DNA of 34,694 nt from Nocardiopsaceae bacterium (GCA_017354375.1 JAFMRC010000015.1:1-34694), one strand, 5' to 3'. Shown: positions 13,907 through 21,660, numbered from the stretch's first letter. Notes: generated from the letters alone by a model not told the origin. Numbers and translations are program-made.

Positions 13907-14539
13907 ATGACGCGCGGGTCCGCGGCCCGGAAGGTCACGTACCTTCTGGAGCCGAAGAACTGGATCGTGGTCACCGTCCTCGCCATCGGCTGGCATTCCG
14001 GCGGCATCCGGGGGCTGGGCTGGGGCCTGGTCGCGGCGCTGTTCGCGGGCGCGGCGCCGACGCTGTTCATCAACCGCGGCATCCGCCGGGGCAACTGGAG
14101 CGACCGGAACGTCGGCGACAAGCGCTCCCGGCTCACCGTACTCGGCTTCATCGTCGCGTCCGTCGCGACGGGGCTGACCCTGCTCGCCGTCGGCGGCGCG
14201 CCGCGGGAACTGACCGGGTGCTTCGCGTTCATGCTCGTCAGCGTCGCCGTCCTCGCCGCCATCACCACGGTCTGGAAGATCTCCATTCACTGCGCGGTCG
14301 CGTCCGGGAGCGTGACGATCCTCGCGCTGACCTTCGGCCCGCCAGTGACCAGCGCCTACGCCCTCGTCGCGCTGACCGCCTGGTCCCGCGTGGAACTGAG
14401 GCAGCACACAACCGCGCAGGTGGTCGCCGGATCCCTGTTCGGCGCGCTCGCCGCCCTGGCCTGCTACCCCCTAATCCGATTATCCCGAACGGGTGTTCTC
14501 GCCTGCTCGTTTTCCCGGGCGAATCCCCCGGGCCGGTAG
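13907..14539 (+). CDS. PAP2-like membrane protein
   Basis: The 210-aa protein has about five hydrophobic segments. WKISIHCAVASGS and TAWSRVELRQHTTAQVVAG match PAP2 superfamily motifs 2 and 3, where Ser-Arg, the loop His and a following His form the phosphatase site. Motif 3 has Gln in place of the usual Asp in HxxxD and the classic PSGH is replaced, so activity on lipid phosphates is uncertain. GAGGG precedes the ATG. The last 20 residues (RTGVLACSFSRANPPGR) run through a degenerate dispersed repeat and look unlike the rest, so the natural C-terminus may have been changed. Confidence 0.75.
   Translation: MTRGSAARKVTYLLEPKNWIVVTVLAIGWHSGGIRGLGWGLVAALFAGAAPTLFINRGIRRGNWSDRNVGDKRSRLTVLGFIVASVATGLTLLAVGGAPRELTGCFAFMLVSVAVLAAITTVWKISIHCAVASGSVTILALTFGPPVTSAYALVALTAWSRVELRQHTTAQVVAGSLFGALAALACYPLIRLSRTGVLACSFSRANPPGR
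14484..14506 (+). repeat. Degenerate relative of the 27-bp dispersed repeat
   Basis: CCCGAACGG followed by a variable middle and CCTGC matches 18 of 23 bases of the copies at 8046 and 21592, in the same orientation as copy A. It forms part of the last codons of the PAP2-like gene. Confidence 0.45.
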
Positions 14540-14613
14540 CCGGGGGTCCGGGGGTCCGGGGGTGTCCCCCGGGGTAGCACTGTTACTGGGTTACTGGGTT
14601 ACTGGGTTACAGG
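14540..14613. repeat. Two 8-bp tandem arrays with a terminator-like hairpin
   Basis: CCGGGGGT is repeated three times (14540-14563). The last copy pairs with CCCCCGG (14566-14572) to form a 7-bp stem with a 3-nt loop. GTTACTGG is then repeated three times plus GTTACAGG (14582-14613). The region separates the converging PAP2-like and WD40 genes and contains the WD40 stop codon. The hairpin could stop transcription from both sides. Confidence 0.65.
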
Positions 14614-15632
14614 GACCACAGCCTGGCGGTCTTGTCGGAGGAGGCGGTGGCGAGACCCCTGACGTGGGGCCGGAAAGCCACGGCGTTCACCGGGCCGTCG
14701 TGGCCGGCCAGGACCGCCGAGCAGCGACCGGTGGCGGCGTCCCACAGCCGGACGGCGGCGTCGTAGCTGGCGGTGGCGACGCTCATCCCGTCCGGGCTGA
14801 ACACCGCCGCGAACACCGAGCCGCCGTGCCCCTCGAGCGCGCGGGCCGGCGCGCCGGTCCCGGCCTCCCACAGCCGCGCGGTGCCGTCCTCCCCGCCGGC
14901 GGCGACGACCGACCCGTTCGGGCTGAAGGCGACCGACCACACGGTGCCCCGGTGGCCGGCCAGCGTCGCCAGCGGCGCACCGGTGACCGGGTTCCACAGC
15001 CGGACGGTGGCGTCGAAGCCGGAGGTCGCCACCTGCCGTCCGTTGGGGCTGAACGCGACGGCCGACACGACGCCGTCGTGGCCCGCCAGGACCGACACCA
15101 TGCGCCCGTTCCTGGTGTCCCAGACCCGGGCGGTGCCGTCCCCCGCCGCGGTGGCCAGCAGCGTGCCGTCGGGGCTGAACGCCGCGGAGTACACCACATC
15201 GGCGTGCCCGGCCAGCGTCGCGTTGCAGGCCCCCGTCCTGGCGTCCCACAACCGGGCGGTGGCGTCGTAGCTGACGGTGACGAGAGCCGCGCCGTCGGGG
15301 CTGAACGCGGCGGAGTAGACGACGTCGGCGTGACCGATCAGCGTCGCCTTGCAGGCCCCGGTCCTGGCGTCCCACAACCGGGGCGCGAGGTCGGCGCTGA
15401 CGGTGGCGACGGTGGCGCCGTCGGGGCTGAACGGCGCGGCGAGCACGGCGTCGTCGTGACCGGTCAGGGCGTGCAGCTGGCCGCCCGAGGCGGTGTCCCA
15501 GATTCGCGCGGTCCTGTCCTCGGCGGCCGTGACCAGCATGCCGCCGTCGGGGCTGAACGCGACCGAGTTCACCGGCCCGGCGTGCCCGGCCAGGACGAGG
15601 GCGCGGTCAACCGCCGGCTCGAATACGCTCAT
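14607..15632 (-). CDS. Stand-alone WD40 beta-propeller protein, eight repeats
   Basis: Eight WD repeats of about 42 residues follow one another with almost no other sequence. Each has a GH near the start (LAGHAGPVNSVAFSPDG is typical) and ends in a WD-like pair (TARIWD, TARLWD). Repeat 8 ends at the C-terminus (TARLWSL). There is no kinase, protease, NB-ARC or transmembrane part and no signal peptide, unlike most actinobacterial WD40 proteins, so it is a cytoplasmic binding platform of unknown partner. Start ATG 15632, or GTG 15635. The 126-bp DNA repeats are coding and not mobile. Confidence 0.9.
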   Translation of the reverse strand: MSVFEPAVDRALVLAGHAGPVNSVAFSPDGGMLVTAAEDRTARIWDTASGGQLHALTGHDDAVLAAPFSPDGATVATVSADLAPRLWDARTGACKATLIGHADVVYSAAFSPDGAALVTVSYDATARLWDARTGACNATLAGHADVVYSAAFSPDGTLLATAAGDGTARVWDTRNGRMVSVLAGHDGVVSAVAFSPNGRQVATSGFDATVRLWNPVTGAPLATLAGHRGTVWSVAFSPNGSVVAAGGEDGTARLWEAGTGAPARALEGHGGSVFAAVFSPDGMSVATASYDAAVRLWDAATGRCSAVLAGHDGPVNAVAFRPHVRGLATASSDKTARLWSL

Positions 15633-15794
15633 CACACTGCCTCTGCGCTCGTTGGCCCCTCGTCACGTTCGCGCCGGGCGCCCGGGGATGGCGTTCGGCA
15701 CCTGCCCAATTCTGCACTTTCACCCGCGTTCCAAAGGCTTTTTCCCGCGTTCGCCTCTGAACTGTGCTATTTCGTGACATGGCGATGACCATCC

Positions 15795-15823
15795 TTCACG
15801 TGCGACGCTGGAGCACCGATAAT
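15795..15823 (+). promoter_or_regulatory. Leaderless promoter of the M20 amidohydrolase gene
   Basis: TTCACG (15795-15800), 17 bp and GATAAT (15818-15823) lie 6 nt before the ATG at 15830. The transcript would start at the A of the start codon; no ribosome-binding site is present, which agrees. Confidence 0.65.
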
Positions 15824-15829
15824 GCGGTC

Positions 15830-16987
15830 ATGACGCTGGAAGAGCTGTACAAGGACCTGCACTCCCATCCCGAGCTGGCGTTCGCCGAGCATCGCACGGC
15901 GGGCATCGCCGCCGAGTGGCTGGCCGGCGCCGGGTTCACGGTCACCACCGGCCTCGGCGGCACCGGCGTGGCGGGCGTGCTGCGCAACGGCGACGGCCCG
16001 GCGGCGCTGGTCCGCGCGGACATGGACGCGCTGCCGCTGCGCGAGGATACCGGGCTGGACTTCGCCAGCGACGTGGTCACCGACGACGCGCGCGGCGACC
16101 GCACGCCCGTGATGCACGCGTGCGGCCACGACCTGCACGTGACCTGCCTGTGCGGGGCGGCGGCCGAGCTGGCCCGCGATACGGGCTCCTGGCAGGGCAC
16201 GGTGATCGCGGTGTTCCAGCCCGCGGAGGAGATCGGCGCGGGCGCGCGGGCGATGCTGGACGACGGCCTGTACGCGAAGACCGGCGTGCCGGACCTGGCG
16301 CTCGGCCAGCACGTGCTTCCCTGGAGCACCGGGTCGGTGCTGTACCGGTCCGGGCCGTTCTTCGGCGCGGCGGAAAGCTGGGACGTGACCCTGCACGGGC
16401 GCGGCGGGCACGGGTCGCAGCCGGAGCGCACCGTTGACCCGGTGGTGATGGCGGCGTCCGCGGTGATGCGACTGCAGGCCCTGGTCGCGCGGGAGATCGC
16501 CCCCGCCGACAAGGGAGTCGTCACGGTGTCGCGGCTGCGCGCCGGGCACGCGGAGAACATCATCCCGGACACCGCGACGATCACGCTGAACTTCCGCGCC
16601 TACGACCCGGACGTGCAGCGCCGGCTCACCGAGGGCGCCCGGCGGATCATCGACGCGGAGGCCGCCGCGTCCGGCGCGCCGCGCCCGCCGGAGTACGCGG
16701 TGCTGAGCTCGTTCCCGGTCACGGTCAACGACGACGCCCTGACCGCTCGGCTCGCCGCCGCGCTGGAGCCCTCGCGGGAGATCGACCCGATCATGGGCAG
16801 CGAGGACTTCGGGCTGTTCGGGACCGACGCCGGCGTTCCCTCCTGCTTCTGGGGCCTGGGATGCGCTCCCGAGGGCTCCCCCGGGATCCACTCGCCGCAG
16901 TTCGCGCCGCGGCTCGACCCGACCCTGCCCGCCGGGGTGAACGCCCTGGCAACCGCCGTCCGCGAGGTGCTGCCTCCCCGCGGGTAA
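15830..16987 (+). CDS. M20 family amidohydrolase/metallopeptidase
   Basis: M20D enzymes release amino acids or ammonia from N-acyl amino acids and similar amides with two metal ions. ALVRADMDALPL, VMHACGHDLHVTCL (Cys and His ligands), VFQPAEEIGAGARAML (catalytic Glu pair), LALGQHVLPWSTG (His ligand), GRGGHGSQPERTVDPVVMAA (dimerisation domain) and SPGIHSPQF (last His ligand) are all present. The start at ATG 15830 gives 385 aa, the usual length, and sits behind a leaderless promoter; longer upstream starts would cover that promoter. No signal peptide, so cytoplasmic. The true substrate cannot be told. Confidence 0.92.
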   Translation: MTLEELYKDLHSHPELAFAEHRTAGIAAEWLAGAGFTVTTGLGGTGVAGVLRNGDGPAALVRADMDALPLREDTGLDFASDVVTDDARGDRTPVMHACGHDLHVTCLCGAAAELARDTGSWQGTVIAVFQPAEEIGAGARAMLDDGLYAKTGVPDLALGQHVLPWSTGSVLYRSGPFFGAAESWDVTLHGRGGHGSQPERTVDPVVMAASAVMRLQALVAREIAPADKGVVTVSRLRAGHAENIIPDTATITLNFRAYDPDVQRRLTEGARRIIDAEAAASGAPRPPEYAVLSSFPVTVNDDALTARLAAALEPSREIDPIMGSEDFGLFGTDAGVPSCFWGLGCAPEGSPGIHSPQFAPRLDPTLPAGVNALATAVREVLPPRG

Positions 16988-17010
16988 CCGTTCCCTGGTC
17001 CCGTGCCCGG

Positions 17011-17799
17011 TCAGAACCCGAGTGGCCCTCCATACTGGGCCATTCCGGCCCGGGCACGGGCCCTGCGGCGGTGGTGCCGGTAAGCCGGGACGCTGAGCTC
17101 CGCCGCGAAGACGAGGAGCACGAGCACGACGAATGCCGCGATCGCGCCCGCGGGGGCGGAGGTCTGCACCAGAGCCACGATGAAGACGGCGACAACGAAG
17201 ACCTCAATGATTAGCCCCGCCATCAGCAAGGCAGTCAGCCAAACCCGTTTGGAACTGGTCTCGAGCTCCGGGCCGGGGTGTCCGGTGGCGGTTGCCGGGG
17301 TGGCAGGTTCCGGGAAGGCGGACCGCGGGGCGGGGCGCCCGGCGGCGGCCTGCCAGGCGCCGTACAGCCGCGCGAAATCGTCGGCGAATTCCCGGTAGCC
17401 CACCGCGTCGGTGGCCCGCGGGGCGCCGAGACTGAACCGGTCGCCGTCGATCGTCGTGACGAGGATCGCGTGTTTGGTTTGGCGCGCGCCGCGGGTTGCC
17501 ACCCACGCGAGGTTGGCGATCTGCCCCCAGCGGTAGCAGTGCTTCCCGCCCGCACGGCCCCGGGCGCAGAACCCCTCCGGGCCGAACCTCGTATAAGCGA
17601 TGGCGTAGCAGACGTAAATGGGGACAACGATCAGCCAGCACAGGTCCGCGAACGCGGCGAAGGACCACCAGCCAGGCGTTTCCAGCGTGATGGCGAGGAC
17701 AGTGGCCACAACGCCGGCGCAGGAGAACACGGCCAATCCACCGCGCACCGACTGCATTTGGCTGCGGGGAGTTCGAATGGTGACTATATCGCCGGGCAT
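17011..17799 (-). CDS. Membrane protein of unknown function, four predicted segments
   Basis: The 262-aa protein has two hydrophobic segments near residues 20-70, a soluble part of about 120 residues and two more segments near 185-240, ending in a basic tail (RHHRRRARARAG). The soluble part (FGPEGFCARGRAG, YRWGQIANLAWVATR, AILVTTIDGDRFSLGAPR) resembles the small PH-like domains of actinobacterial membrane proteins, but the match is weak. It converges on the amidohydrolase gene with 23 bp between. Confidence 0.7.
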   Translation of the reverse strand: MPGDIVTIRTPRSQMQSVRGGLAVFSCAGVVATVLAITLETPGWWSFAAFADLCWLIVVPIYVCYAIAYTRFGPEGFCARGRAGGKHCYRWGQIANLAWVATRGARQTKHAILVTTIDGDRFSLGAPRATDAVGYREFADDFARLYGAWQAAAGRPAPRSAFPEPATPATATGHPGPELETSSKRVWLTALLMAGLIIEVFVVAVFIVALVQTSAPAGAIAAFVVLVLLVFAAELSVPAYRHHRRRARARAGMAQYGGPLGF

Positions 17800-17862
17800 G
17801 CGCCGGATTATTGCACGATGACGTGCGCGGCGTACTCCATGCCCTTCAGGTGCGATAAGCCC

Positions 17863-17887
17863 GTTACGCCAGGCATTTCGGGGGTAG
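17863..17887 (+). promoter_or_regulatory. Sigma-B-like promoter of the small hydrophobic peptide gene
   Basis: GTTA (17863-17866), 15 bp and GGGTAG (17882-17887) match the GTTT-N14-16-GGGTAY pattern of actinobacterial stress sigma factors. The gene starts 39 nt later. Confidence 0.55.
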
Positions 17888-17925
17888 CCGACCGCGGAAC
17901 ATCACGTCATCGAGGAGGAATCACG

Positions 17926-18084
17926 ATGAGCTTGATCCTGGTCGTCTTGCTATTGGCCATCCTGTTGGGCGGGCTGGGGTTCGCGCTGCACGCCCTGTGG
18001 GTGGTCGCCGCGATCGTCCTCGTCGCCTGGCTGGTCGGGTTCGCCGTCCGGCTCGGCGAGGGGCGCCGCTGGTACCGGTGGTGA
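17926..18084 (+). CDS. Small hydrophobic membrane peptide (52 aa)
   Basis: The peptide is two hydrophobic helices (MSLILVVLLLAILLGGLGFA, then HALWVVAAIVLVAWLVGF) and a short tail with RWYRW. Such peptides are common in actinobacteria, often in stress regulons; their role is not known. AGGAGG lies a few bases before the ATG, and the sigma-B-like promoter agrees with stress induction. Confidence 0.8.
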   Translation: MSLILVVLLLAILLGGLGFALHALWVVAAIVLVAWLVGFAVRLGEGRRWYRW

Positions 18085-18096
18085 CGCCGCCGCGCG

Positions 18097-19074
18097 TTAG
18101 GAAGCCGCGAGCGGCTGGCCACCGGTGTCCGCCTGGCCGTTGGCTACCAGCCATTCCAGCGCCTCCCGCAGGGCGCCGAGCGAGGTATGCCGTGGCGCGT
18201 ACCCGAGCACCTCGCGGGCCCGGGCGATGCTGGCGGCGATGCTGCGGGAGGTGTGCTCGCGGGTGACCCGGGCGTGCTCGGGCCCGGCCCGGCGGGTGAA
18301 CTCCTCCCAGCCGACGAAGTCCAGGACCGGCTCGCGGCCGAACCACCGCGCCGCGCCGGCCGCCAGGCCCCGCTGCGTCATCGCCTGCTCGGCGGTCACG
18401 TGGAAGCTGCCCCCGATCGCCTCCGGCCGGGACAGCGCCAGCTCGAAGGCCTGCGCCACGTCGTCGGCGTGCACGTGGTGCAAGACGCCGAGCCCGCGGT
18501 CGGGCAGCGCCAGCGGCCGGCCCGTCGCCAGCGCGGTCCACGTGGCGGGGTCGAGGTTCCCGGCCGGGGTGATGACCGGCCAGCCCGGCCCGCTGATGTG
18601 GCCGGGGTGCAGGACCACGGCGGGGACCCCTCCCGCCGCCGTTTCCCGGTGCAGCAGCGCCTCGATCTCGGCCTTGCCCGTGCCGTACTCTCCGTAGGCG
18701 GTGCGCGGCTCGTCCTCGGTCACCGGCACCCGCAGCGCGGGGCCGTGCACCCAGATGGTCCCGCAGTGCACCAGCAGCGGTCGTGACGGGCGCAGCGCCT
18801 CCAGGAGCTGCCCCGCCGACGCCGCGGTGAAGCAGATGAGGTCGATCACCACCTCCGGGCGCAGCTCCGCCACCCTGGCGCCGAACGTTCCCGCCGCGTC
18901 CTCCGCCTCCCGGTCGGCGGCGACCCTGGTCACCGCGTCCCATTGCGGGCCGCCACGGTACGGGCCGCGGGTCCCGCGGCTGACCGCGATCACCTCATGG
19001 CCGCCGTCCACCAGCCGCGGCACCAGGTACGTGCCGATATGCCCGGTCGCCCCGATGACAACCACCCGGCTCAT
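18097..19074 (-). CDS. NAD-dependent epimerase/dehydratase family protein
   Basis: This extended SDR-type Rossmann protein begins MSRVVVIGATGHIGTYLVPR, with the GxxGxxG nucleotide loop. EVVIDLICFTAAS and LLVHCGTIWVHG form the middle strands, and YGEYGTGKAEIE keeps the Tyr-xxx-Lys pair. VLHHVHADDVAQAFELAL fits NAD-dependent sugar epimerase relatives, and the C-terminal part ends in a substrate domain (REVLGYAPRHTSLGALREALE). 325 aa is normal. The ATG at 19074 begins the conserved core; upstream starts add only a basic stretch. It is 79 bp downstream of the SDR-like gene and may share its transcript. Confidence 0.88.
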   Translation of the reverse strand: MSRVVVIGATGHIGTYLVPRLVDGGHEVIAVSRGTRGPYRGGPQWDAVTRVAADREAEDAAGTFGARVAELRPEVVIDLICFTAASAGQLLEALRPSRPLLVHCGTIWVHGPALRVPVTEDEPRTAYGEYGTGKAEIEALLHRETAAGGVPAVVLHPGHISGPGWPVITPAGNLDPATWTALATGRPLALPDRGLGVLHHVHADDVAQAFELALSRPEAIGGSFHVTAEQAMTQRGLAAGAARWFGREPVLDFVGWEEFTRRAGPEHARVTREHTSRSIAASIARAREVLGYAPRHTSLGALREALEWLVANGQADTGGQPLAAS

Positions 19075-19153
19075 CCCTGCCTGCCCCTTCCTCGCCAGTC
19101 CCCGCCCCGCCATCCTCGCACGCCCGCCCACGGCGCGCCGTCCGGGCCGAGGC

Positions 19154-19972
19154 TTATGCCCCGGTTACCCGGCGAGACGAGCCGATGATGGAATCCTGGA
19201 TCGCCGGGTCCACGGTGATGGGCCACCTGCGGTCGAAGTCGCCTGCCTTGTTCCACACGTAGGCCGACGATCCCTCGCCCGACAGGAGCGCCTGGACGAC
19301 GTTGCGCGCGCCGACCTCAACGCTGTTAGCGCGGAAGGGGCCGGTCAGCGCGACGCTGGCCCGGATGAACCATGGGGCCTGCTTGAAGAGGCCGGTCCGG
19401 ACGAATCCGGGGGTCACGCAGCCAGCGAAGATCCGCGGGTGGGTCTTGGCGAGGTAGTCCGCATAGTACAGGCATGCGCCGTTGACCTGGGAGATCGCGG
19501 TCATGAGGCCGAAGCGCTCGAAGTACGGGAATAGCTCCGGCTTGAGTTCCGGGACCTGGTTGAGGGTCGCGGTGAGCATGATGACGCGCGGGCGCTCGGA
19601 GTGCAGGAGCTTCGGCAGGAGCAATTGCGTCAGGTGGTAACGGCTGAGGTAGCCCAGCGCGAAGAAGAGCCGGAGGCCGTCGGCGGTCCTGGTGCCCTTC
19701 GCATCGAACACGGCCGCCGAATGCGCCAGCCCGTCGATGCGGTCGGTCACCTCGTCGATCTGGCGTGCCGCGTCGCGCACGCCATCGTGGGTCGAGAGGT
19801 CAGCCGGCAGGAAAATCGCCCGGTCGCGCGGCGGGCCGAATGATTCGAGCGATTCCTCGCCCTTGCGCTTGTCCCGGCCCAGGATGACGACGCGATGCCC
19901 CGCGTCGAGGAGCTCCCGGGCCACCTGGCGCCCGATGCCGCTGGTGCCGCCAGCCACGACGAATGTGTTCAT
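19154..19972 (-). CDS. SDR-like Rossmann protein lacking the usual catalytic residues
   Basis: The N-terminus (MNTFVVAGGTSGIGRQVARE) has the TGxxxGIG-type cofactor loop, so NAD(P) binding is likely. The catalytic set of classical SDRs seems lost: NNAG is LAHSAAV, the structural Asn is Gly (ALGYLSRYHLT), the Ser region reads VIMLTATLNQ, and YxxxK aligns with ISQVNGAC, without Tyr or Lys. The rest of the fold is normal (CVTPGFVRTGLF), 272 aa. Related divergent SDRs are known in fungi and bacteria. GGAAGGG precedes the ATG. Two TetR-type operators lie directly upstream and a tetR gene precedes them. Confidence 0.85.
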   Translation of the reverse strand: MNTFVVAGGTSGIGRQVARELLDAGHRVVILGRDKRKGEESLESFGPPRDRAIFLPADLSTHDGVRDAARQIDEVTDRIDGLAHSAAVFDAKGTRTADGLRLFFALGYLSRYHLTQLLLPKLLHSERPRVIMLTATLNQVPELKPELFPYFERFGLMTAISQVNGACLYYADYLAKTHPRIFAGCVTPGFVRTGLFKQAPWFIRASVALTGPFRANSVEVGARNVVQALLSGEGSSAYVWNKAGDFDRRWPITVDPAIQDSIIGSSRRVTGA

Positions 19973-20006
19973 GAGCCTGCCCTTCCGGTGATCCGCATGA
20001 TCACGA

Positions 20007-20070
20007 CATAGTGATGTCACAGTGCGACATCACTATGGTGAGCATACCAGCGATGTCGCGGTGTGACATC
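20007..20070. promoter_or_regulatory. Tandem TetR-type operators upstream of the SDR-like gene
   Basis: CATAGTGATGTC and GACATCACTATG (20007-20018, 20026-20037) form a perfect 12-bp inverted repeat with a 7-bp spacer. A second site with the same GATGTC-N7-GACATC core lies at 20052-20070; the centres are 39 bp apart. They sit between tetR and the SDR-like gene, where repressor binding would block transcription of the SDR-like gene. Confidence 0.8.
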
Positions 20071-20133
20071 AGATCGAGGGCAGCGATTCCGGACGAGGGG
20101 CCGTTCCGGCGGTACTGAGGTGCTCCGCCGCGG

Positions 20134-20733
20134 TTAGCGCCGGGCCGCGGGAGAGCGGGCCGCGGCGATCCCGCCGAGGTCGGCGCGGAGTGCGGTGAGC
20201 GCTTCGATGGTCAGCGTGTCGATGCCCGTCTCGTCGTCTCTTTGGACCCAGTCGCCGATGGCGATGGACAGGGCGCCGATGGCCGCTTCGGCGAGGAGCT
20301 GCGCCCGCGCCGGGCGCATGCCCCGTTCGCGCAGGGCGTCGCCGAGGATCGTGCACTGGGCCCGGCGCTTGCTCAGGGATCGTTCCATCAGGCTCTGGTC
20401 GGACTCGACGATCCGGCGGAGCACGCGGAATTCATCACGATGCCCGTCGAGGTATTCCCGGGCATACAGTTCCAGCCCCCACAGGAGGAAGTCGGCCGCG
20501 CCGAGCCCGGCGGGAGCCTTGGCCAGGGCGGCGCGCAGCTTGGCGGCGGCCTGGTCCTCGTTGCCGAAGAGCACTTCGCGCTTGTCCCCGAAGTAGCGGA
20601 AGAACGTCCGATTCGTCACCCCGGCGCGAGCGGCGATCTCGGGCACGGTCGTCTCGGCGAATCCCCGCTCCTGGAACAGTTCCAGCGCGGAACGGATCAG
20701 TCGCTCCCGAGCGCCGGGTTCCCATCGGGCCAT
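20134..20733 (-). CDS. TetR family regulator
   Basis: The 199-aa protein has an N-terminal TetR helix-turn-helix: RERLIRSALELFQERGFAET, then TVPEIAARAGVTNRTFFRYF and GDKREVLFGNED. The C-terminal ligand domain resembles the MftR/AcyltransferaseR-like type (LWGLELYAREYL, RRIVESDQSLMERSLSKR). It lies directly upstream of the SDR-like gene on the same strand, with a matched operator pair between, so it most likely represses that gene and perhaps the epimerase gene. The inducer is unknown. Confidence 0.92.
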   Translation of the reverse strand: MARWEPGARERLIRSALELFQERGFAETTVPEIAARAGVTNRTFFRYFGDKREVLFGNEDQAAAKLRAALAKAPAGLGAADFLLWGLELYAREYLDGHRDEFRVLRRIVESDQSLMERSLSKRRAQCTILGDALRERGMRPARAQLLAEAAIGALSIAIGDWVQRDDETGIDTLTIEALTALRADLGGIAAARSPAARR

Positions 20734-20759
20734 GCCGCCATGGTAATGACGGCAAGAAA

Positions 20760-20788
20760 TTGACGCGCGGCGGCAGGCGGGTCATGAT
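20760..20788 (+). promoter_or_regulatory. Promoter of the sulfotransferase-like gene
   Basis: TTGACG (20760-20765), a 17-bp spacer and CATGAT (20783-20788) fit a vegetative promoter, which would give a leader of about 73 nt. Confidence 0.5.
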
Positions 20789-20803
20789 GACAGCGCCGCC
20801 TTA

Positions 20804-20838
20804 GGCTCCCGCGACTGAATCGGCTCCCGCGACTGAAT
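20804..20838 (+). repeat. 17-bp tandem duplication in the sulfotransferase leader
   Basis: GGCTCCCGCGACTGAAT occurs at 20804-20820 and again at 20822-20838, without mismatch and with a 1-bp spacer. It lies between the promoter and the start codon. Confidence 0.7.
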
Positions 20839-20867
20839 GAGTGCGTCTTCCCCCACCTGGAGAACAC

Positions 20868-21581
20868 GTGAAGATAATCGGGGCAGGCCTGCCGCGAACC
20901 GCCACGCTCACCCAGAAAACCGCGCTGGAAATGCTCGGGTTTCGCTGTTACCACATGATCAGCGTGATGAGCGACTTCAGTCCCGTCCCGCTATGGGCGG
21001 ACGCCCTGCACGGGCGGCCAGACTGGGACAGGATCTTCGACGGGTTCGATGCCACCGTGGACTACCCGGGTGCCTTCTTCTACCGGGAGCTCATGGAAGC
21101 CTATCCGGACGCCAAGGTGCTGCTCAGCGTGCGCGACGGTGCCGCGTGGGCGCGGAGCGTGCACAGCACCGTCTGGACCGTCCTGCACGGCGACTCCCCG
21201 CAGCGCTACCTGAACATGGCACACGCTCAGGTCGACCCGGCAATGCGGGAGTTCATGGAGTTCATCAGTGAATTGACCGAAAGGTCCAGCTTGTACGGCG
21301 GCGACCCGGAACATTTCGACGAGAAATCCGCGGCCGAGGTCATGGAACGGCACAACGAGGAAGTGCGCCGGAACGTTCCCCCGGAGCGGCTGCTGGAGTG
21401 GTCGCCCGCGGACGGCTGGGGGCCGCTGTGCGAGTTCCTGGATCGGCCCATGCCCGCGGAGCCGTTTCCGCACGTCAACGACTCGAAGTCCTTCGTCGGG
21501 CTGATGGCCGGGATCTCCCTGGAGGCCCTCAACCGGTGGCACGCAACGCTTCCCGCGCCCCCCGCCCCCGCTCACGGGTAA
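20868..21581 (+). CDS. Sulfotransferase family protein
   Basis: The 237-aa protein belongs to the PAPS-dependent-type sulfotransferase fold widespread in actinobacteria. [20 protein letters not shown] is the 5'-phosphosulfate loop, LGFRCYHM follows it, and [20 protein letters not shown] holds the 3'-phosphate-binding Arg and Ser. [20 protein letters not shown] and [11 protein letters not shown] near the end match the same family. GTG 20868 is chosen because GGAG lies 6 nt upstream and the core begins at residue 2. The acceptor is unknown. The gene is divergent from tetR. Confidence 0.85.
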   Translation: MKIIGAGLPRTATLTQKTALEMLGFRCYHMISVMSDFSPVPLWADALHGRPDWDRIFDGFDATVDYPGAFFYRELMEAYPDAKVLLSVRDGAAWARSVHSTVWTVLHGDSPQRYLNMAHAQVDPAMREFMEFISELTERSSLYGGDPEHFDEKSAAEVMERHNEEVRRNVPPERLLEWSPADGWGPLCEFLDRPMPAEPFPHVNDSKSFVGLMAGISLEALNRWHATLPAPPAPAHG

Positions 21582-21595
21582 GCCTGGGGGCGGGG
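21560..21595 (+). terminator. Terminator hairpin overlapping the sulfotransferase stop
   Basis: CCCCGCCCCC (21560-21569) and GGGGGCGGGG (21586-21595) form a perfect 10-bp stem with a 16-nt loop that contains the TAA stop. There is no U tract. Confidence 0.6.
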
Positions 21596-21618
21596 CAGTC
21601 GCGAGTATCCGTTCGGGG
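21592..21618 (-). repeat. 27-bp dispersed repeat, copy B
   Basis: This is the exact reverse complement of 8046-8072. It overlaps the right arm of the terminator by four bases and lies 42 bp before glgC. Confidence 0.75.
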
Positions 21619-21660
21619 TAGGAAGGTGTTGACCTTGGTGGGGTACTGAAGGAGTGCTGC

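Noticed and set aside
14607-15632. Regular 126-bp DNA repeats resembling a repeat array
   Set aside because: They are the coding units of WD40 repeats, in frame and diverged at third positions; not CRISPR or satellite DNA.
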